The notes beneath the pieces are model-generated. The model saw only the letters and a list, made by a program, of their open reading frames with translations. It searched no databases and was not told the DNA's origin. A program made the translations under genes and the position numbers. A DNA stretch of 64,000 nt, from the NCBI GenBank assembly GCA_945952105.1, contig CAMFGZ010000021.1, positions 1-64,000 on the forward strand, given 5' to 3'. The stretch's first letter is position 1. The number at the start of each line of letters is the position of its first letter. The stretch comes from an uncultured Rhodospirillaceae bacterium (GTDB taxonomy: Bacteria; Pseudomonadota; Alphaproteobacteria; Reyranellales; Reyranellaceae). Positions 58,796 to 64,000 of this stretch are shown in pieces.

Positions 58796-58931
58796 AAATC
58801 GCGTAGCAGGCTGCCCAAAGGACGGGAAGGCCGGTGCCGGCACTCGTGGAAGCTCCACCAATTCAGCTTTCGTTCTGCCGCGGCCTCCGGTAGAACGCCC
58901 GGAATTACAGGCCATTTTCGACGGTCTGGTG

Positions 58932-59021
58932 GATGGGTGGCCGAGCGGTTTAAGGCACCGGTCTTGAAAACCGGCGTGGGTTCACGCCCACCGTGGGTTC
59001 GAATCCCACCCCCTCCGCCAT
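58932..59021 (+). tRNA. tRNA-Ser (anticodon TGA)
   Basis: A 90-base tRNA with the long variable arm of tRNA-Ser (GTGGG and CCCAC stem), anticodon loop CTTGAAA in a CCGGT/ACCGG stem, T arm GTGGG TTCGAAT CCCAC, discriminator G and encoded CCA. The acceptor stem GGATGGG/CCCCTCC has one mismatch, U4 opposite C69; the remaining six pairs are canonical. The gene is otherwise complete and stands alone between a small secreted protein and a nuclease on the other strand. Confidence 0.93.
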
Positions 59022-59062
59022 ATCGCGCCGCCTGACATTCCGTCACGACGCGACGACGCGGG

Positions 59063-59614
59063 TCAGCCGCCCTGTTCCCGCCTGATCGCCTCGCGGCGGA
59101 GCATGGCGCGCCATTCGGCGGGGGAGACGCACTTGTGGGCGTGGACGCCCAGCTTGCGCTGCGCGGCCTCGCGCTCCTCCGCCGCGTAGCGGTCCTTGCT
59201 GCTGGGGAGTGCCCAGGCCCAGCCGGCCGAAACCATCTTCTCCTGCAGGTCGTCCTCGCCCGCGAAGCACTGCGCGACCGGCGGATTGCTCCTGCGCTCG
59301 GTGTCGACCAGCTTGCAGTTGACGGGGCGGCCCGAAATGAATTCCTCGAGCGCCTTTCGCGCCAGCACCCCGGCGCGCCACTGTCCATCGTCGCACGTCT
59401 GGCTGCGTTCCGGCGCGTCGATGCCGAACAGGCGCACGGTCTGCGGGCCGAACTTCACCGTGTCGCCATCGACCACGGTGAAGCGCGGCTTCGGGACCGG
59501 CGGAATTACGGTATCGTCGTCCGCGGACTGGGCGATGGCCCCGGTCGCGATGGCCATACCGACGAGGAGGGCGGCGAGCATGGCGGTCGGCCGGAAGGCT
59601 TGTTTGAGTGACAT
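59063..59614 (-). CDS. Secreted thermonuclease-family (SNase) protein
   Basis: A 183-residue exported protein: signal peptide about 1-29 (ending AIAQ), then a staphylococcal-nuclease-like domain with VVDGDTVKFG and VRLFGIDAPERSQ, giving the Asp, Arg61 and Glu69 of the SNase active site. The second catalytic arginine, normally in DxYGR, is not clear here (ERRSNPP), and the region carries extra cysteines (C74, C100, C117, C162) that may form disulfides. Nuclease activity therefore is uncertain. It converges with tRNA-Ser. Confidence 0.8.
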   Translation of the reverse strand: MSLKQAFRPTAMLAALLVGMAIATGAIAQSADDDTVIPPVPKPRFTVVDGDTVKFGPQTVRLFGIDAPERSQTCDDGQWRAGVLARKALEEFISGRPVNCKLVDTERRSNPPVAQCFAGEDDLQEKMVSAGWAWALPSSKDRYAAEEREAAQRKLGVHAHKCVSPAEWRAMLRREAIRREQGG

Positions 59615-59866
59615 GATTATGTGGCCGCGGTTCTGATGGTCAGCTTATAGCATCGCTCCGCGCTTCTGCCTCTGCCATCGTGGTCACATCTGCATTCAAT
59701 GTGCTCGACCGCGACACTGACCTGGTCATGACGACCTGCGACGAGGGAATAGGCGGGCGAGGCTTTTGCGGTGCTGTCGATGGGGCTCGCACGCGTACAC
59801 AACGACTTTCCCATCGTCTGACGAGGATGCCATAGAGTCTGCACGATTGAACGGCAAAGAGGCCGA

Positions 59867-60754
59867 ATGATCACACGCAGACTCCTGTGCGCCGGCGCGG
59901 CGCTCGCGCCGTTGCCTTTTGCCACTTCCGCCGGAGCGCAGACGTCCGGGACACGGTTTCCAGCGGCATTCCTCGAAGGGATCCGGCAGGAAGCGGCGCG
60001 GGCAGGCGTCGACCGGGGCACGATCGACGCAGCGCTGGCCGACATCCGCGAGGTGCCGCGCGTCATGGAGCTGGCACGCAACCAGCCCGAATTCAAGATG
60101 AGCTGGGAGACCTACCAGGAGCGCGTCGTCTCCAGCGAGCGCGTGGCGCGAGGCCGGGCGCTGCTCGCCGAGAACCGTGCGGCGATCGAAGGCTTCGCGG
60201 GTCCGGCCGGGTTGCCGCCATCGGTCGCCGTCGCGCTGTGGGGCATCGAGAGCAACTACGGCACGCGGCTGGGCGACTTCGAGGTCGTCGAGGCGCTGGC
60301 CACGCTGGTGCACAACAACTTCCGCGCCAAGTTTTTCCGCGAGCAGCTCATCGCCGCCCTCAAGATCGTGTCGCAGGGCCATATCGGCCTGCATGCGATG
60401 AAGAGCTCCTGGGCTGGCGCGATGGGCCAGTGCCAGTTCATCCCTACCAGCTTCATCGCCTACGCCGCCGATGGCGACGGCGACGGGCGCAAGGATATCT
60501 GGACCAACAAGCTCGACGTCTTCGCCTCGATCGTGAACTACCTCCGGAAGGTGGGGTGGCGGCCGGGAATGCGCTGGGGCGATGAGGTTTCCGCCGGCGC
60601 CCCGGCGGCAGCGGGCACCCGCATCGTGCGGCCGTCGGGAGCGGGTGGCCCGGCCTACCGCACGACCGAGAACTTCAAGGTGATCCTGCGCTGGAACCAG
60701 TCGGACTTCTTTGCCCTGGCGGTCGGACTGCTGTCGGACAAGATCGCGGCCTGA
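59867..60754 (+). CDS. Lytic murein transglycosylase, MltB-like
   Basis: A 295-residue periplasmic peptidoglycan lyase of the SLT_2/MltB family. A signal peptide (about 1-24, ending AGAQ) is followed by the catalytic glutamate E128 in ALWGIESNYGTRLG and the later MKSSWAGAMGQCQFIPTSF, both hallmarks of MltB. There is no lipobox, so it is soluble in the periplasm. It is 59 bases upstream of rlpA and part of a cell-wall gene group. The 252-base gap before it shows no gene or firm motif. Confidence 0.88.
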   Translation: MITRRLLCAGAALAPLPFATSAGAQTSGTRFPAAFLEGIRQEAARAGVDRGTIDAALADIREVPRVMELARNQPEFKMSWETYQERVVSSERVARGRALLAENRAAIEGFAGPAGLPPSVAVALWGIESNYGTRLGDFEVVEALATLVHNNFRAKFFREQLIAALKIVSQGHIGLHAMKSSWAGAMGQCQFIPTSFIAYAADGDGDGRKDIWTNKLDVFASIVNYLRKVGWRPGMRWGDEVSAGAPAAAGTRIVRPSGAGGPAYRTTENFKVILRWNQSDFFALAVGLLSDKIAA

Positions 60755-60813
60755 AGCCGTTCCGAATGACGCCGCTCCTCTGGCGGGCCAAGATGATGTA
60801 TGATGTGAGCATC

Positions 60814-61860
60814 ATGCCGCTAGTGTTGGTAATACAGCGATTTCCTGCCTCCCGAACTCTCCGCCTGTGCGGCGCGGTCGCCGTGATGGCGAGCCTCGCG
60901 GCCTGCGGATCGTCGAACAAGGGCGGCGGGAGCGGGGCGAGCAGCGTGGCTCAGCGCGGCACTTACAAGATCGGCCAGCCCTACAAGATCGACGGCGTCA
61001 CCTACACGCCGAAGGAAACGTTCACCCTCACCGAGACCGGGGTGGCTTCGTGGTACGGTCCGGGCTTCCACGGCAAGTCGACCGCCAACGGCGAGCGCTA
61101 CGACCAGGCCGACCGCACGGCGGCCCACCGCACCCTGCAGATGCCGGCGGTGGTGCGCGTAACCAACCTGGACAACGGGCTCAGCACGGTGGTGCGCGTC
61201 AACGACCGCGGCCCCTTCGCCCGCAGCCGCGTGATCGACCTGTCGCGCACGGCTGCGCAGGAAATCGACATGATCGGCAAGGGCACGGCGCGGGTGCGCA
61301 TCGACCAGCTTTCCACGGAGAGCATGACGGTGAAGGACGTGGCCTTGAGCGGAGGCGGCCCGGCCGAACAGCAGCAGGCCTTGGCCCAACTCTCAAGCGG
61401 CACGCGCACGGCACCTGCGGCCTCACCAGTTCCCACGCCGCCGCCTGCCGCGCCTCCGCCGGTCATGGTCGCCCAACCGGCGGTCTATGAACCACCGCCG
61501 CCGCCGGCTCCCGCACAGACCGTGTATGCGAGCCCACCCCGCGGCAACGGCACGCCGTTTCCGGCTCCTCAATCGGCATCCGGGGCGGTCCCGCCAACCA
61601 TCGCCTCGCTTTCGGCAACGCCGGCTGCGGCCAGCGGCTTCTTCGTGCAGGTCGGTGCCTTCTCGACCCATGAGAATGCCGAGCGCCAGCGTGGCGCCAT
61701 CCGCAGCTATGGCAATCCGGAAGTTTCCCAGGCTTCGGCCAACGGACGGGATGTTTATCGCGTGCGGCTGGGGCCCTATACCACTTCCGATGCCGCCGGC
61801 ATTGTCGCCGACCGGCTCAAGCGTTCAGGCTATGGGGATGCCCGTGTCGTTTCTGACTGA
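60814..61860 (+). CDS. rlpA: RlpA-family septal ring lytic transglycosylase with SPOR domain
   Basis: A 348-residue lipoprotein. The lipobox is SLAAC (Cys about residue 31), followed by a short Gly/Ser linker, the double-psi beta-barrel RlpA domain (ASWYGPGFHGKSTANGERYD, RVNDRGPFARSRVIDLS), a Pro/Ala-rich linker, and a C-terminal SPOR domain (FFVQVGAFSTHENAERQRG and VRLGPYTT) that binds denuded glycan strands at the septum. Start choice is uncertain; ATG 60814 gives a 31-residue signal peptide, whereas ATG 60766 would make it 47. The dacC start lies inside its end. Confidence 0.88.
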   Translation: MPLVLVIQRFPASRTLRLCGAVAVMASLAACGSSNKGGGSGASSVAQRGTYKIGQPYKIDGVTYTPKETFTLTETGVASWYGPGFHGKSTANGERYDQADRTAAHRTLQMPAVVRVTNLDNGLSTVVRVNDRGPFARSRVIDLSRTAAQEIDMIGKGTARVRIDQLSTESMTVKDVALSGGGPAEQQQALAQLSSGTRTAPAASPVPTPPPAAPPPVMVAQPAVYEPPPPPAPAQTVYASPPRGNGTPFPAPQSASGAVPPTIASLSATPAAASGFFVQVGAFSTHENAERQRGAIRSYGNPEVSQASANGRDVYRVRLGPYTTSDAAGIVADRLKRSGYGDARVVSD

Positions 61861-63145
61861 TCTGCGCGCCCTCGTCGTGATGCTGGCCGTCGCCGGCTTC
61901 GTCGCTCTTCCTCTGACGGCCGATGCCCAGCAGGATCCGCCCAAGCGGCAGACCCAGCAGAAGCTGCCGGCCAAGCCCAAGCCGTCCGCGGCGGCACCGA
62001 AGGCGGCCGCACCGGCAGCTGCCGCCGCGGCGCCGGCAGCGCCCAAGGTCGAGCAGCTGCCGCCGTCCCAGGTCGGCATCGGCACGCTGGCGCGCCACGC
62101 CTTCATGGTCGATCCGCAGACCTCGACGGTGCTCCTGTTCAAGGACGCCGAAACGCCGATGCCGCCCTCGTCGATGTCGAAGATGATGACCATCTTCATC
62201 ATCTTCGACGAACTGGCCGCCGGCCGCCTCAAGCTCGACACGCGCTTCCGCGTCAGCGAGAAGGCGCGCAACATGGGCGGCTCGCGCATGTTCCTCGAGC
62301 TGGGCAGCGAGGCCACGGTCGAGGACCTGATCAAGGGCATCATCATCCTCTCGGGCAACGATGCCTGCGTGACGATCGCCGAAGGACTGGCGGGTTCGGA
62401 GGAGGCGTTCGCCGAGCGCATGAACAAGCGTGCGCGAGAGATCGGCATGACTCGGACCAATTTCAGGAATGCATCGGGCTGGCCGGCCGAGGGCCAGTAC
62501 ACGACCGCGCGCGATCTCGCGGTACTGGGATGGCGGACGATCGACGACTACCCGCAGTACTACAAGTACTATTCGGAGACGAACTGGACCTACAACAACA
62601 TCCGCCAGGAGAACCGCAACCGGCTGCTCAAGATCACCCCGGGCACCGACGGTCTCAAGACCGGTCACACCGAGGAGGGGGGGTACGGCCAGACCACCTC
62701 GGCGGTCCGCGACGGGCGCCGCCTGATCCTGGTCGTCAACGGCCTCACCTCGATGGCCGAACGCGCGCAGGAGACCGCGCGCCTGATGGAGTGGGGCTTC
62801 CGCGAATCGACCAATACGACGGTGTTCCGCGCTGGCGACATGGTGGTCGAGGCGCCCGTCTGGCTGGGCGCGCAGGACAAGGTGCCGCTGGTCATTCCAA
62901 AAACCGTGCAGATCACGATGCCGACGGGGCAGGCCTCGGCACCGCCGCGCGTGGTCGCGCGCTTCGACGGCCCGATCGCGGCACCGATCGCCAAGGGTAC
63001 AAAGCTCGGCACCGCAGTCGTCACCCTCCCGGACAACCGCACGATGGAGTATCCGCTCGAGGCCGGCGCCGACGTGCCGCGCATGGGCGTCTTGAGCCGT
63101 GTCGCCACGATGATCCAGCACTACATGTTCGGCTGGCTGTCGTGA
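61838..63145 (+). CDS. dacC: D-alanyl-D-alanine carboxypeptidase (class C penicillin-binding protein, PBP5/6 type)
   Basis: A 435-residue exported DD-carboxypeptidase that trims peptidoglycan pentapeptides. Signal peptide about 1-28 (ending TADAQ), then an Ala/Pro/Lys-rich linker, and the catalytic motifs S112-M-S-K115, SGN at about 172-174 and KTG at about 274-276. A C-terminal beta domain and an amphipathic end (IQHYMFGWLS) that may anchor it to the membrane complete the PBP5/6 plan. ATG 61838, ATG 61832 and GTG 61844 are all possible starts; the gene overlaps the end of rlpA by about 20 bases. It is followed by tmk with a 4-base overlap. Confidence 0.92.
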   Translation: MPVSFLTDLRALVVMLAVAGFVALPLTADAQQDPPKRQTQQKLPAKPKPSAAAPKAAAPAAAAAAPAAPKVEQLPPSQVGIGTLARHAFMVDPQTSTVLLFKDAETPMPPSSMSKMMTIFIIFDELAAGRLKLDTRFRVSEKARNMGGSRMFLELGSEATVEDLIKGIIILSGNDACVTIAEGLAGSEEAFAERMNKRAREIGMTRTNFRNASGWPAEGQYTTARDLAVLGWRTIDDYPQYYKYYSETNWTYNNIRQENRNRLLKITPGTDGLKTGHTEEGGYGQTTSAVRDGRRLILVVNGLTSMAERAQETARLMEWGFRESTNTTVFRAGDMVVEAPVWLGAQDKVPLVIPKTVQITMPTGQASAPPRVVARFDGPIAAPIAKGTKLGTAVVTLPDNRTMEYPLEAGADVPRMGVLSRVATMIQHYMFGWLS

Positions 63146-63780
63146 CCGATGGAGCCGGAGGCCTCTTCATCACGCTGGAAGGCGGGGAAGGGGCTGGCAA
63201 GTCGACGCAGGTTTCCCGCCTCAAGGCGCTGATCGAGAAGCGCGGTCACAAGTGCATTGTCACGCGCGAGCCGGGCGGTGCGCCGGGCGCGGAGATGATC
63301 CGCAAGCTGCTGGTCGAGGGACCGGCCGAGCGCTGGGATGGCGTGACCGAAGCGCTGCTTCATTTCGCGGCCCGCCGCGAGCATCTGCGCACGACGGTGC
63401 TGCCCGCCATCAAGCAGGGCATTTGGGTCGTCTCGGACCGCTTCGCCGATTCGACGATGGCCTACCAGGGATACGGCCACGGCATCGACCGGGCCATGCT
63501 GGGCACGCTCTACGATATTGCCGTCGGCGACTTCCGGCCGGACCTCACGCTGATCCTCGACCTCCCGGTGGAGGCCGGACTAAAACGCGCCGCAGAGCGC
63601 CGCGGTCACGAGACACGCTACGAATCCCTGCCGCGGGAGTTCCACGAGCGCGTGCGCAAGGGCTTCCTCGACATCGCCGAAGCAGATCCCGCGCGCTGCG
63701 CCGTCATCGACGCGTCGGCCGGCATCGACGAGATCGCACGCGCGATCGAGGCGGCGCTCGACAGCCATCTCGAGGCCTGA
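63142..63780 (+). CDS. tmk: Thymidylate kinase
   Basis: A 212-residue P-loop kinase that converts dTMP to dTDP. The P-loop GGEGAGKST (14-22), DRF-type motif VVSDRFADSTMAYQG (about 96-110) and TREPGG (41-46) are all those of TMPK. The start is GTG, overlapping the dacC stop (GTGA). The dacC-tmk-holB order is conserved in alphaproteobacteria. holB begins 3 bases downstream. Confidence 0.94.
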   Translation: MTDGAGGLFITLEGGEGAGKSTQVSRLKALIEKRGHKCIVTREPGGAPGAEMIRKLLVEGPAERWDGVTEALLHFAARREHLRTTVLPAIKQGIWVVSDRFADSTMAYQGYGHGIDRAMLGTLYDIAVGDFRPDLTLILDLPVEAGLKRAAERRGHETRYESLPREFHERVRKGFLDIAEADPARCAVIDASAGIDEIARAIEAALDSHLEA

Positions 63781-63783
63781 CCG

Positions 63784-64000
63784 GTGGCGCGCGGCAAGAC
63801 GCCGTCGGATCCGGCCGAGCTGGAGAAGCTCGAATGGCCCTATGGCTGGCCGCCGCCGTGGCGCAACGACCGCCTCGTCGGCCATGACCAGGCCGAGAAG
63901 ACGATGTTGGCGGCGCAGCAGAGCGGGCGCCTGCATCACGCGTGGCTGCTGACGGGGCCGCGCGGCATCGGCAAGGCGACGCTGGCATGGCGCTTCGCCC
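63784..64000 (+). CDS. holB: DNA polymerase III delta-prime subunit, 5' part only
   Basis: The first 72 codons of a clamp-loader subunit, cut by the window end. The start is GTG at 63784, 3 bases after the tmk stop. The visible part has WPPPWRNDRLVGHDQAEKTM and the Walker A-like TGPRGIGKATLA, both typical of HolB/DnaX-family AAA+ proteins in this position after tmk. The rest, including the zinc module, lies outside the window. Confidence 0.88.
   Translation, partial: MARGKTPSDPAELEKLEWPYGWPPPWRNDRLVGHDQAEKTMLAAQQSGRLHHAWLLTGPRGIGKATLAWRFA

Noticed and set aside
59617..60096. Minus-strand frame in the gap upstream of mltB
   Set aside because: It is mostly antisense to the MltB signal peptide and N terminus and has no identifiable features.

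Overview
The window is a GC-rich, gene-dense chromosomal segment of an alphaproteobacterium. Lineage clues are the PopZ-type (DUF2497) gene between tolC and valS, the recG / sdhE-mfd arrangement, the dacC-tmk-holB run, and many acyl-CoA, short-chain dehydrogenase (SDR) and Bug-receptor genes, as in Rhizobiales/Rhodospirillales soil bacteria (a Reyranella-like organism would fit, but the sequence alone does not fix the genus). No phage, insertion sequence, CRISPR array or rRNA operon is visible. It reads as core chromosome with a few accessory catabolic modules.

Layout. 0-6.4 kb: a Zur-type Fur regulator, then a minus-strand run nudF-cysK-rbsK-alaX-sseA-metC dominated by cysteine/methionine metabolism. 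6.4-6.8 kb: tRNA-Asn and tRNA-Cys with a terminator and divergent promoters. 6.8-12.9 kb: pcm-like, tolC, popZ, valS and a cupin. 13-18.9 kb: a tightly coupled minus-strand module (EamA transporter, class III CoA-transferase, thiolase-like protein lacking the usual Cys, PhyH dioxygenase, aldehyde dehydrogenase). 19-23 kb: pyrD, a secreted protein and parE. 22.9-26.8 kb: thioesterase, DUF1007, NicO-type Ni/Co exporter, EamA and a PrpB-like lyase. 27-29.5 kb: Nudix, amidase, SDR.

29.6-36.1 kb holds the most distinctive unit: a seven-gene operon of CoxD-like MoxR ATPase, CoxE-like VWA protein, two half-XdhC proteins, a molybdopterin-binding/nucleotidyltransferase fusion, SufS and SufU. It looks like a maturation system for a sulfurated molybdenum hydroxylase, without the hydroxylase subunits in the window. 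36.2-44.8 kb: a DUF4139 protein, recG, sdhE, mfd, and a TetR regulator whose basic tail is overprinted on the 3' end of mfd. 44.9-50 kb: an SDR-MFS-DsbA operon, another SDR, a D-threonine aldolase-like enzyme and a CYTH protein. 50-57 kb: a ThDP enzyme, two orphan Bug receptors, a 20-repeat TPR protein and a 53-residue membrane protein.

57.1-58.4 kb: a dmeRF cobalt/nickel efflux operon with a perfect operator overlapping the dmeR start codon. 58.4-64 kb: a small secreted protein, tRNA-Ser, a secreted nuclease and a cell-envelope set (mltB, rlpA, dacC) running into tmk and a truncated holB. Several long palindromic intergenic repeats (605-729, 2938-3036, 18947-19047, 26808-26933, 44821-44895) sit at gene ends.
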